Positions 1-7,227 of a DNA stretch of 64,000 nt are shown here, piece by piece; position 1 is the stretch's first letter; each line of letters starts with the position of its first letter. This DNA comes from Achromobacter xylosoxidans (GTDB taxonomy: Bacteria; Pseudomonadota; Gammaproteobacteria; Burkholderiales; Burkholderiaceae_B): assembly GCF_014490035.1 (NCBI RefSeq), contig NZ_CP061008.1, forward strand, positions 124,001-188,000. Direction: 5' to 3'. The notes beneath the pieces are model-generated. The model had not been told where the DNA came from and ran no database searches. It saw nothing but the letters and a program-made list of their open reading frames with translations. Position numbers and translations under genes: made by a program.

Positions 1-1376
1 TCGCCGGCCGACGGATTGCCGTCGATGCGGTGGCGCACCAGCTTCCACGGCGACTTCTGCTCGAGGTACTCGCGGTTGAAGATCGTGTGCACGTCGTCGG
101 CCGTGACTTCGCGGCCGGTCTCGTCGGTGACGCGCTGGATGGCGCGGCTGAATTCGATCTGCAGGCGGCGCGGCAACACCAGGCCGTGTTCCTGTTCGAG
201 CAGGTAGGACACGCCGCCCTTGCCCGATTGGCTGTTCACGCGGATGACGGCGTCGTAGCTGCGGCCGAGGTCGGCCGGGTCGATCGGCAAGTAAGGCACT
301 TCCCAGACGGCGTCGGCCTGCTGCTGGGCAAAGCCCTTCTTGATGGCGTCCTGGTGCGAGCCCGAGAACGCGGTGAAGACCAGGTCGCCCGCGTACGGGT
401 GGCGCGGGTGGACCGGCAACTGGTTGCAGTACTCGGCGCAGCGGCGCACTTCGTCGATGTCCGAGAAGTCCAGGCCCGGATGCACGCCCTGCGTGTAAAG
501 GTTCAACGCGAGCGTGACGAGGTCGACGTTGCCGGTGCGCTCGCCGCTGCCGAAGAGGCAGCCTTCGATGCGGTCGGCGCCGGCCATCACGGCGAATTCG
601 GCCGCGGCCACGGCGGTGCCGCGGTCATTGTGCGGGTGCACGCTGAGCACGATGCTGTCGCGGCGCGCCAGGTTCTTGTGCATCCATTCGATCTGGTCGG
701 CGTACAGATTGGGGCTGGTGGCCTCGATGGTGGCGGGCAGGTTCAGCACCATCTTGCACTCGGGCGTGGGCTGCCATACGTCGGCCACGGCGTTGGAGAC
801 TTCCAATGCGAACTCGGGTTCGGTCGTGCTGAAGACTTCGGGCGAGTACTGGTAACGCCATTGCGTTTCCGGGTGCTGCGCCATGTACTGCTTCACCAGG
901 CGCGTGCCGGTGGTGGCGATGTTCTTGATCTCGTCCTTGCTCATGTTGAACACGACCTTGCGGAACGCCGGGGCGCAGGCGTTGTACAGGTGGACGATGG
1001 CTTGCTTGGCGCCAGCAGCGGATTCCACCGTGCGGCTGATCAGGTCTTCGCGCGACTGGGTCAGCACGATGATGGTGACGTCGTCGGGAATGCGCTTCTC
1101 GTCGATGAGCTTGCGCACGAAATCGAAGTCGGTCTGCGAAGCGGACGGGAAGCCTACTTCGATTTCCTTGAAGCCGATCTTCACCAGCTGTTCGAAGAAG
1201 CGGAGCTTGCGCTCGACGCTCATCGGCTCGATCAGGGCCTGGTTGCCGTCACGCAGGTCGGTGCTCATCCAGATCGGCGCCTTGGTGATGCGGCGGCTGG
1301 GCCAGGTGCGTTCGGAAAAGTCGCGGGTAAAGGGCGCGAAGGGGACGTATTTGGTGGCGGGGTTGGCAAGCATCAT
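1..1376 (-). CDS. leuA: 2-isopropylmalate synthase, 3' end outside the window
   Basis: Catalyses condensation of acetyl-CoA with 2-oxoisovalerate, the first committed step of leucine synthesis, in the cytoplasm. About 458 codons are visible; the C-terminal part lies left of base 1. The N-terminus carries the HMGL-like TIM-barrel signature [11 protein letters not shown], and further on [12 protein letters not shown] supplies metal-binding histidines. Length and the early residues fit the long LeuA2 type of about 570 residues. The start is the first of two adjacent ATG codons, with GAGGTG five bases upstream. It is preceded by an unusually long leader of more than 250 bases with attenuator-like features, annotated separately. 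The identification is firm; the C-terminal regulatory domain cannot be seen. Confidence 0.95.
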   Translation of the reverse strand, partial: MMLANPATKYVPFAPFTRDFSERTWPSRRITKAPIWMSTDLRDGNQALIEPMSVERKLRFFEQLVKIGFKEIEVGFPSASQTDFDFVRKLIDEKRIPDDVTIIVLTQSREDLISRTVESAAGAKQAIVHLYNACAPAFRKVVFNMSKDEIKNIATTGTRLVKQYMAQHPETQWRYQYSPEVFSTTEPEFALEVSNAVADVWQPTPECKMVLNLPATIEATSPNLYADQIEWMHKNLARRDSIVLSVHPHNDRGTAVAAAEFAVMAGADRIEGCLFGSGERTGNVDLVTLALNLYTQGVHPGLDFSDIDEVRRCAEYCNQLPVHPRHPYAGDLVFTAFSGSHQDAIKKGFAQQQADAVWEVPYLPIDPADLGRSYDAVIRVNSQSGKGGVSYLLEQEHGLVLPRRLQIEFSRAIQRVTDETGREVTADDVHTIFNREYLEQKSPWKLVRHRIDGNPSAG

Positions 1377-1518
1377 TACTACACCTCGATCGGTTTCTTT
1401 TGAATCCCGGGAATGCTTCCCTAGGCGGCTACGCGACCGGATTGCGGTCTTGTGCCAGGAGTTGCCGTGATTGACCGGCAGGATTCAGAGATAAAAGGGG
1501 GAAATCGCGTGTGGCAAA

Positions 1519-1618
1519 CGTGGTTGCCGAGCTACCACGGGGACACTAGGCCCGGCAACCGATCGGTAGGTATAGCGATAGCGCGTAGGAGGAGAAACGA
1601 GCGCGCAGGCCGGCAACC
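1519..1618 (-). promoter_or_regulatory. possible leucine attenuator hairpins
   Basis: On the minus strand GGTTGCCG occurs at 1618-1611 and 1560-1553, and its exact complement CGGCAACC at 1529-1522. A competing stem CGTGGT (1539-1534) with ACCACG (1524-1519) uses part of the same CGGCAACC and is followed by TTT. Mutually exclusive pairings of this kind are what transcription attenuators use. The terminator arm is short (6 bp) with only three U, so the assignment is tentative. Confidence 0.35.
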
Positions 1619-1671
1619 GGAGCGTCGTAGCGTCCGGTGGCAATCGCGAAGGGGGTGCGGTTAGCGGCCAT
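1546..1671 (-). CDS. candidate leuA leader peptide, 41 codons
   Basis: This short frame opens with ATG and lies 170 bases before leuA on the same strand. Near its end it has GCG CTA TCG CTA TAC CTA, three CTA leucine codons within six, in a genome where CTA should be rare. Rare Leu codons are typical of leuL attenuation peptides in enteric bacteria. Its 3' end overlaps one arm of a perfect 8-bp inverted repeat. Against it: no Shine-Dalgarno sequence is visible, and no run of consecutive Leu codons occurs in this frame. It is a candidate only. Confidence 0.35.
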   Translation of the reverse strand: MAANRTPFAIATGRYDAPVAGLRARFSSYALSLYLPIGCRA

Positions 1672-1835
1672 AAGTTGCTAGTCGAACATATTTTCGCCAG
1701 AAGTGCAACTGAATACTCTTTTGTGATGGGGTGGAATACGGGCGCGTGACAACGCATTTTGCTGAAGAATATTCAGCCAAACGGGTTGGATGGGGCTGAG
1801 GGGCGCGCTATGTGGCTGGCCAAGCGTACGGCCGA

Positions 1836-1866
1836 AACAAAAACAGGCCGCCTGTCGGCGGCCTGC
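1836..1866 (-). terminator. rho-independent terminator of the 1896-2513 gene
   Basis: A perfect 9-bp stem (1844-1852 with 1857-1865, loop of 4) is followed on the minus strand by TTTTTGTTT. It lies 30 bases after the stop codon of the upstream membrane-protein gene. Confidence 0.9.
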
Positions 1867-1895
1867 TATGGCATTGGAGGGAAGGAAGGACGGGC

Positions 1896-2513
1896 TTACC
1901 GGGCCGGGCCGATACGCGGCTCCACGTAGCGTTCGCTGCGCGCTTCGCGGCGGACTTCGTCGCGTGGATCGCGCGGCTGGCGGTCGGACGACTCCAGAAT
2001 GCGGGCCTGTTCCGCGACCATGGCGATCTTGCCGGCGCGATTGTGGCGAATTTCAGACAGGGAGCGGCGCAGATCGCCCACCGTGAAGGGCTCCTGGCGA
2101 TCGCCCCAGGTCCAGCGCAGTACGCCCAGGGTCTCGTCGGACAGGTTGGGCGCCAGGTCGGCCAGCACGCTGGTTTCGACCGGCGTGGCGCTGCCGGAAG
2201 CCAGGCTGGCGGACAGCCAGGCGCGCATGGTGAAGAACACGATCAGGGTCCAGATGCCGGCCACCACCCACCAGATGTAGGGGTTGACCTTCTGCACCAT
2301 GTCCATGGTCGGCTGCCCCAGGGAGTGCAGGAACTCGTAGTTCACGGTGCGGCCGAAATTCAGTATCCAGTTGGCGGCCAGATACCAGATGACCACAGCG
2401 ACGGCGATGACGATCGCACGCAGTATGAGTCGGGGAAGCGCCAGTTTGAGCAGGGTCTGGCCTATGAGGCGGCAGTCCTGGCGGACGCTTGCGGGCGAAG
2501 TCAGATTCATCAT
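1896..2513 (-). CDS. small inner-membrane protein of unknown function
   Basis: A 205-residue protein that I cannot assign to a family. Two strongly hydrophobic stretches, near residues 27-53 and 78-100, suggest two membrane helices. The C-terminal half is hydrophilic and charged, ending in an Arg-rich tail, so it probably faces the cytoplasm. Its start codon overlaps by two bases an ATG of the divergent rpoN reading frame (2511-2513 against 2512-2514), so the two genes share very little or no non-coding promoter space. A strong terminator follows the stop. The coding call is good because length, composition and terminator all fit. Confidence 0.75.
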   Translation of the reverse strand: MMNLTSPASVRQDCRLIGQTLLKLALPRLILRAIVIAVAVVIWYLAANWILNFGRTVNYEFLHSLGQPTMDMVQKVNPYIWWVVAGIWTLIVFFTMRAWLSASLASGSATPVETSVLADLAPNLSDETLGVLRWTWGDRQEPFTVGDLRRSLSEIRHNRAGKIAMVAEQARILESSDRQPRDPRDEVRREARSERYVEPRIGPAR

Positions 2514-2529
2514 GCAAAATATTGTACCT

Positions 2530-3957
2530 ATGACCCGTCCAATTTTAGAACTGCGACCAGGTCAGCATTTGACGCTGACGCCACAACTACAGCAATCGAT
2601 CCGATTGTTGCAGCTGTCCACGCTCGACCTCGAAGCCGAGATTTCGCAGGTGCTGGCGGAGAACCCGCTGCTGGAGCGGCAGGACGAAGCGCCGTCGGCC
2701 GAGGCGCCGGCCGAGTCCGACCGCGAATCCTCGGTGCAGGATGACGAGCCCGCCGCCGAACGCGAGACGCCGGTGGACGAAATGCCGGGCTCGGGCGGGG
2801 TCTACCCCGACGAAGATTCCAGCCGCCCCGAGGCCGCCCGGCCGGATACGCTGCGCGAACATCTGCTGGGCCAACTGATGCTGACGCGCGCCGCGCCGCG
2901 CGACGCTGCGCTGGCCGGCCTCCTGATCGACGAACTGGACGAAAACGGCTACCTGGGATCGCCGCTGGAGGAAATCCTGGACTGGTTGCCGCCCGAACTG
3001 GAACCGGACATCGACGAGCTGAAGGCGGCCCTGTCGCTGTTGCAGTCGTTCGATCCGCCCGGCATAGGCGCGCGCGACATGGCGGAATGCCTGTTGTTGC
3101 AGCTACGCAACCCGGATCTGGATCGGCTGCCCGAAGCGGCGGACGCCGCGGTCCTGGCTTGTGCCCGCCAGATCTGCGCGCAGCACCTCGCGCTGCTGGC
3201 GACGGGCAACGCCGCGCGCCTGTGCGCGGCCGTGGGCTGCGATGAGGCCACGTTCCGCTCGGCCCACGCCCTCATCCTGCGCCTGGAGCCCCGCCCCGGG
3301 CGTGCCTGGACCGTGCCCGCGGCCGACTACGCGGTGCCGGACGTCATCGTGCGCAAGACGCGCGGCGGCTGGCAGGTCACCCTCAACAGCGCCGCCGTGC
3401 CCAAGCTGCAGATCAACGGGCTGTACGCCCAGATGCTGGGCAACCAGAAGGAATCCGCGCATGCGGGGCTGCAATCGCAGCTGCAGCAGGCCCGTTGGAT
3501 GATCCGCAACGTGGAGCAGCGCTTCGACACCATCCTGCGCGTGGCCCAAGCCATCGTGCAGCACCAGACGGCCTTCTTCAGCCAGGGGCCGGCCGCCATG
3601 CGGCCTCTCATCCTGAAGGACATCGCCGGTGAGCTCGGTTTGCACGAATCCACCATTTCACGGGCCACAACACAGAAGTACATGCTCACTCCGTTTGGCA
3701 CGCTGGAGCTCAAGCGCTTCTTTGGTACGGGGGTTTCGACGGATGGCGGGGATGCCACCTCGGCCACGGCGGTGCAGACCTTCATCCGCCAGATGGTGGC
3801 CGAAGAGAACCGGGCCAAGCCTTTGTCCGACAGCCAGATCATGCAAAAGCTGGCTGATCAGGGGATAGTCATCGCCCGAAGGACGGTGGCAAAGTACCGG
3901 GAAGCGCTGCGGATCGCCCCGGCGGCGTTGCGCAAGGCGCAGGCGGCAGCCCGCTGA
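2530..3957 (+). CDS. rpoN: RNA polymerase sigma-54 factor
   Basis: Sigma-54 directs RNA polymerase to -24/-12 promoters that need an AAA+ activator. The Gln/Leu-rich region I is at the N-terminus (LTLTPQLQQSIRLLQLSTLD), followed by an acidic region II, a core-binding region, a helix-turn-helix (GLHESTISRAT) and the RpoN box ARRTVAKYRE about 17 residues from the end. With the ATG at 2530 the protein has 475 residues, like the E. coli protein; an in-frame ATG at 2512 would add six. Neither start has a clear ribosome binding site. The neighbours are unusual, because rpoN most often sits between lptB and hpf. Confidence 0.95.
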   Translation: MTRPILELRPGQHLTLTPQLQQSIRLLQLSTLDLEAEISQVLAENPLLERQDEAPSAEAPAESDRESSVQDDEPAAERETPVDEMPGSGGVYPDEDSSRPEAARPDTLREHLLGQLMLTRAAPRDAALAGLLIDELDENGYLGSPLEEILDWLPPELEPDIDELKAALSLLQSFDPPGIGARDMAECLLLQLRNPDLDRLPEAADAAVLACARQICAQHLALLATGNAARLCAAVGCDEATFRSAHALILRLEPRPGRAWTVPAADYAVPDVIVRKTRGGWQVTLNSAAVPKLQINGLYAQMLGNQKESAHAGLQSQLQQARWMIRNVEQRFDTILRVAQAIVQHQTAFFSQGPAAMRPLILKDIAGELGLHESTISRATTQKYMLTPFGTLELKRFFGTGVSTDGGDATSATAVQTFIRQMVAEENRAKPLSDSQIMQKLADQGIVIARRTVAKYREALRIAPAALRKAQAAAR

Positions 3958-3965
3958 GCGGGTTC

Positions 3966-4009
3966 TTGAAATGAGGGACGGGGTTGGGAAAATTCGTCCC
4001 TAATTTCAA
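3966..4009. repeat. long hairpin downstream of rpoN
   Basis: Arms 3966-3980 and 3995-4009 pair over 14 of 15 positions (one G-A mismatch in the middle) around a 14-base loop. It starts 9 bases after the rpoN stop and is A/T-rich at its base, so it may end the rpoN transcript. It has no T run, and it could equally be a dispersed palindromic repeat. Confidence 0.6.
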
Positions 4010-4030
4010 AGACTTGCGTGACACTTTGGT

Positions 4031-4046
4031 TGCAAATTTATTTGCA
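4031..4046. promoter_or_regulatory. perfect inverted repeat upstream of the bfd promoter
   Basis: TGCAAAT, two bases, ATTTGCA is a perfect 7-2-7 palindrome lying just before the -35 element of bfd. Its sequence resembles the flanks of iron-regulator boxes, so it may be an additional operator for Fur or another dimeric regulator. Confidence 0.45.
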
Positions 4047-4054
4047 CGCGGGGC

Positions 4055-4097
4055 TTGTCAGTAGCAGAATAATTTTCGATAATTATTCTCATGTACA
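4055..4097 (+). promoter_or_regulatory. bfd promoter overlapped by a Fur-like box
   Basis: TTGTCA (4055-4060), a 17-base spacer and GATAAT (4078-4083) form a good sigma-70-type promoter. Seven bases separate the -10 element from the bfd ATG, so the predicted transcript would begin at or next to the start codon. GATAATTATTCTCAT (4078-4092) closely resembles a Fur box and covers both the -10 element and the start codon. A wider inverted repeat, GAATAATT (4067-4074) with AATTATTC (4081-4088), also covers it. Confidence 0.65.
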
Positions 4098-4372
4098 TTT
4101 GCGTATGTAATGCCATCACCGAACGCCAAGTCCGCGCCAGCGTGGACGCGGGCGCGACGACGCTTTCCGACCTGCAATTCGAGCTGGGCGTGGCTACGTG
4201 CTGCGGCTGCTGCGCGGCTACCGCCACCGAATACCTGCCAGGCGGCCGCTGCTCCAGCGTGTGCGACGTGCGTTCCATTGCCGTTCCGGTCAATCCTCCG
4301 GCCGCTTTGGTCGAGTCGGGCGCGCCTGCTGCCAACAGCAGCTTCCCGATTCCCCTGGTCGCGATCGCCTGA
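4091..4372 (+). CDS. bfd: bacterioferritin-associated ferredoxin
   Basis: A small [2Fe-2S] protein that passes electrons to bacterioferritin to release stored iron. The N-terminus MYICVCNAITERQVR has the family's C4-x-C6 pair, and ATCCGCCAATA supplies the second pair (C38 and C41, with extra C37 and C40). E. coli Bfd has 64 residues; this one has 93 because of a Pro/Ala-rich tail of about 30 residues without family resemblance. The start is fixed by family alignment although no ribosome binding site precedes it, consistent with a leaderless mRNA. The partner bfr lies 2.3 kb downstream. Iron control is likely from the overlapping Fur-like box. Confidence 0.92.
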   Translation: MYICVCNAITERQVRASVDAGATTLSDLQFELGVATCCGCCAATATEYLPGGRCSSVCDVRSIAVPVNPPAALVESGAPAANSSFPIPLVAIA

Positions 4373-4402
4373 GGATAGTCGTTTCTTTCCGGCTCGCTGC
4401 CG

Positions 4403-5272
4403 TCACGCAGCGGGCCGCGTCGCTTCTTTCTCGCAGAATTCCCGGATAGCCATTGCCAGCTGACGCGCAGGCTCGCGCACCGTGTCGGCCAGGCATAGCG
4501 CCAGTTCGGTCGAGGGCACCGCAGGCAGGCCCGCATCGATGATCCGATGGTCCGGCAAGAGGCAGCGCCGCTCCAGCAGCGCCACCCCCAACCCCCCAGT
4601 CAATGCCGCTTGCAAGCCCATCAGGTTCGGGCTTTCGTAGGCGATGCGCCAGTGCCGGCCCGCAGCTTCCAGGGCATGGATGGCGCGGTTGCGGTAGATG
4701 CAGCCCTGCGGAAACGCGACCAGCGGTACCGGCTCGGTTGCCGGGACGTCCAGCCCCGGGGCGCCGATCCAATGCAATTGTTCGGGCCAGGCGGCCAACG
4801 CGGCGCCCGCGCCGGGCTCGCGCTTGAGCAGCGCCACGTCCAGGTCGCCGCGTTCCAGTGCGCGGGTGAGCGCCGAGGTCAGGTCGCAGCGGACCGATAG
4901 CCGCACGCCCGGACGGGACCGCGCAAATTCCGATACCAGGATGGTCAGTGTGTCGGCCGCAAAGTCGTCCGGGATACCCAGCCGGATCACGTCCACGCGC
5001 TTGCGTCCGCTGACGGCTTCCCGGACCTCAGTGGACAGGGCCAGCATCCGCCGCGCGTAACCCAGAAGCCGTTCGCCGTCCTCGGTCAGCGAGACCTGGC
5101 GGCCTTCGCGCACGAACAGTGCGCATTCCAAGGATTCCTCCAGCTTGCGGATCTGCTGGCTGACGGTGGATTGGCTGCGGTGCACGCGTTCGCCCGCCGC
5201 CGTGAAGCCGCCGGCATCCACGACGGACACGAAACTGTGCAAAAGATCGAGGTCTGGCATCGGCCGCTCCAT
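4403..5272 (-). CDS. LysR-family transcriptional regulator
   Basis: A 289-residue LysR-type regulator. The winged helix-turn-helix occupies about residues 6-65 (core TAAGERVHRSQSTVSQQ), followed by a substrate-binding co-inducer domain. It is divergent from the DMT-type exporter gene at 5389 with 116 bases between, the usual arrangement when a LysR protein controls its neighbour. That gap contains a TTCG-3-CGAA palindrome near 5296-5306 and an imperfect GGATGG/CCATCC repeat further right, either of which could be the operator. The effector is unknown. Confidence 0.9.
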   Translation of the reverse strand: MERPMPDLDLLHSFVSVVDAGGFTAAGERVHRSQSTVSQQIRKLEESLECALFVREGRQVSLTEDGERLLGYARRMLALSTEVREAVSGRKRVDVIRLGIPDDFAADTLTILVSEFARSRPGVRLSVRCDLTSALTRALERGDLDVALLKREPGAGAALAAWPEQLHWIGAPGLDVPATEPVPLVAFPQGCIYRNRAIHALEAAGRHWRIAYESPNLMGLQAALTGGLGVALLERRCLLPDHRIIDAGLPAVPSTELALCLADTVREPARQLAMAIREFCEKEATRPAA

Positions 5273-5388
5273 GCATTCATTTTTTAAATACTTTCGATCC
5301 GAATAAAGAGTTTGTCAATGGATGGGCGGCCGCGCAGAATTCGTCCATCCGCCGCCACCGCGGCTCAGCGCCACCTTCCGGACTCATC

Positions 5389-6303
5389 ATGAAGGCCTCC
5401 TCGACCCTTTCTGCCGCCGCCCTTCCCGCTCAAGCCTCGCCGGGCATCAGTTGGGCGCCCATCGCAGCGTTTTGCTTTCTGTGGAGCTCGGCGTTCGCCG
5501 CGGCCAAGATCGCCGTGCGGGACTGTCCGCCGCTGACCTTGCTGACCATCCGCTTCCTGATCGCGGGAGCGTTGATGCTGGGCCTGGCGGCAGCGAGCGG
5601 CCGTTGGAAGATGCCGGGCGCGCGTGACCTGGCTGCGCTGATCCTGTTGGGGGCGCTGAACAACGCGCTGTACCTGGGCCTGAGCTGGTCGGGCATGACG
5701 ACGGTGTCGTCGGCGTTCACTGCGGTGCTGATCAGCACCAACCCGCTGCTTATCGGCGTGCTGGCCGGTCCGGTGCTGGGCGAGCGGCTGGGTTGGCGCA
5801 AGCTGCTGGGCCTGTGCCTGGGATTGGCGGGCGTGGCCTTGGTGCTGCGTTCGCGCTTGTCGGGCATGCAGGAGGACCTGCATGGCACGCTGCTGGTCAC
5901 GGGCGGCCTGGTGGCGTTGGTGGCGGGCACGCTGCTCTACAAGCGTTTGAAGCCGTCCTCGGGCCTGTGGACGTCCACGGGCATACAGTCCCTGGCCGGC
6001 GCCGCAGCCTTGCTGCCCTTCGCGTTGATGCACGAGAACATCGGCGACGCGCGCATGACCGCCAGCCTGTTCTGGAGCATGGCCTACATGATCGTCGCGG
6101 TGTCGATGGGCGGCTACTACCTGTGGTTCATGATCCTGGGCCGCGCCAGCGCCACTGCGGCGAGCGCGCTGCATTTCCTGATGCCGCCGCTGGGCCTGCT
6201 GTTCGGGTGGCTGGTGCTGGGTGAGCACGTGTCGTGGCTGGATTTGATGGGCATCGTTCCGATCGCATTGGGCATCTGGTTGGCGACGCGGCGCGCCGAG
6301 TAA
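5389..6303 (+). CDS. EamA/DMT-family permease
   Basis: A 304-residue inner-membrane protein with about ten hydrophobic segments arranged as two EamA repeats. The first repeat shows the family's early signature FCFLWSSAFAAAKIAV, the second ends in PLGLLFGWLVLGEHVS. DMT permeases export amino acids or other metabolites, driven by proton exchange. The gene is likely controlled by the divergent LysR regulator. Substrate cannot be read from the sequence. Confidence 0.88.
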   Translation: MKASSTLSAAALPAQASPGISWAPIAAFCFLWSSAFAAAKIAVRDCPPLTLLTIRFLIAGALMLGLAAASGRWKMPGARDLAALILLGALNNALYLGLSWSGMTTVSSAFTAVLISTNPLLIGVLAGPVLGERLGWRKLLGLCLGLAGVALVLRSRLSGMQEDLHGTLLVTGGLVALVAGTLLYKRLKPSSGLWTSTGIQSLAGAAALLPFALMHENIGDARMTASLFWSMAYMIVAVSMGGYYLWFMILGRASATAASALHFLMPPLGLLFGWLVLGEHVSWLDLMGIVPIALGIWLATRRAE

Positions 6304-6669
6304 CGCGCCGCCGCAGCCGGGGTTGCCGATCCGCAACGAAACGCCGCCGGCCGCAAGCTGGCGCGTTTCGTGCAGGCAGATGGCATATCGACGCATGCGG
6401 TTGTGCCGATCGGACGACGGATTCCGCCGCATCGCGCAGCGTCAGGCCGCGCAGGCATTGATGCGCGTATGCAAGGCATCAGGCACGCATACTCATTCTC
6501 ATTAGCTTGTCGCTTTCTTGTAGCGGTCCTAAAGCGGTTTACCAAATACAGCGCAAGGCTAGGCGCGGCCCCGCGCCAGATGGTAGTCTGCCGGGGTTGC
6601 GTACGCGCGGCATCGTGCGCTCCTTTGTCGCGATGCATCTGCGTCGCGCCTGACTGCAAGGAGTCCATC
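6304..6669. other. non-coding gap before bfr with a hairpin and a possible Fur site
   Basis: No gene was found here. A 9-bp stem (6336-6344 with 6363-6371, loop 18) 30 bases after the DMT stop may end that transcript, though it lacks a T run. At 6490-6504 ACTCATTCTCATTAG, read on the other strand as CTAATGAGAATGAGT, consists of hexamers like those of a Fur box and lies about 165 bases before bfr. A promoter for bfr was not convincingly located. Confidence 0.5.
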
Positions 6670-7146
6670 ATGAAAGGCGACAAAACCGTCATCCAGTTCC
6701 TGAACAAGCAACTGACCAACGAACTGACGGCCATCAACCAGTATTTCCTGCATGCCCGCATGCTGAACCATTGGGGCTTCGACAAGCTGGGCAAGCACGA
6801 GTACGAAGAGTCCATCGGCGAAATGAAGCATGCGGATCGCTTGATCGCGCGCATCTTCATGCTGGACGGCCTGCCCAACCTGCAGGACCTGCACAAGCTG
6901 CTGATCGGCGAGGACGTGCCGGAATTGTTGGCCTGTGACCTGAAGCTGGAGCAAGGCGCGCAGGCGACCGTGAAGGAAGCGATCGCGCATTGCGAATCGG
7001 TCCGCGACTATGTCTCGCGCGATCTGTTCCAGGACATCCTGGACGACACCGAAGAGCACATCGACTATCTGGAAACGCAGATCGACCTGATCGACAAGGT
7101 CGGCATCCAGAACTATCTGCAAAGCCAGATGTCCGTGCCGGAGTAA
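6670..7146 (+). CDS. bfr: bacterioferritin
   Basis: Haem-containing iron-storage ferritin forming 24-mers; 158 residues, the same as E. coli Bfr. The four-helix core starts [18 protein letters not shown]. Ferroxidase ligands E18, E51, H54, E94 and H130 and haem ligand M52 are present. The residue expected to be E127 reads as Thr (DDTEEHID, three before H130), which is unusual. AAGGAGT just before the ATG is a good ribosome binding site. A strong terminator follows. The electron donor Bfd is encoded 2.3 kb upstream on the same strand but is not co-transcribed. Confidence 0.97.
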   Translation: MKGDKTVIQFLNKQLTNELTAINQYFLHARMLNHWGFDKLGKHEYEESIGEMKHADRLIARIFMLDGLPNLQDLHKLLIGEDVPELLACDLKLEQGAQATVKEAIAHCESVRDYVSRDLFQDILDDTEEHIDYLETQIDLIDKVGIQNYLQSQMSVPE

Positions 7147-7159
7147 TGTTCCGGTCATA

Positions 7160-7190
7160 AAAATGGAGCCCCGTGGGGCTCCATTTTTTT
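7160..7190. terminator. bidirectional terminator between bfr and the 7228 gene
   Basis: TGGAGCCCC (7164-7172) and GGGGCTCCA (7175-7183) form the stem. Eight T follow on the plus strand and TTTTTAT follows on the minus strand, so it can serve both convergent genes. Confidence 0.92.
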
Positions 7191-7227
7191 TGTCGGTGCC
7201 ACGCGGCGCATGCCGCGCGCCGATACG

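Larger units (their letters stand above)
1377..1835. other. leuA upstream region without a convincing protein gene
   Basis: Between the terminator at 1836-1866 and the leuA start there is no gene with family resemblance. The region holds the candidate leader peptide and hairpins described separately, plus a small inverted repeat (GGGAA, 3 bases, TTCCC) at 1410-1422. A promoter for leuA must lie to the right of 1671, but I could not pick a convincing -35/-10 pair there. Confidence 0.5.

Noticed and set aside
30..1403. Long open frame on the plus strand opposite leuA, and similar long frames opposite petB, hisD, mla, prfC and the binding protein
   Set aside because: These are antisense shadows produced by high GC. 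They are rich in His, Arg, Gly and Ala and show no family features, whereas the opposite strand encodes clear conserved proteins.
1532..1660. Second frame in the leuA leader with CTC CTC CTA in a row, which looks more like a leucine leader
   Set aside because: After the upstream stop codon it has no ATG, GTG or TTG before the leucine run, so it cannot be started normally.
1485..1757. 90-codon frame in the leuA leader
   Set aside because: Composition is unlike neighbouring genes, no family is recognisable, and it overlaps the hairpins. It is probably non-coding.
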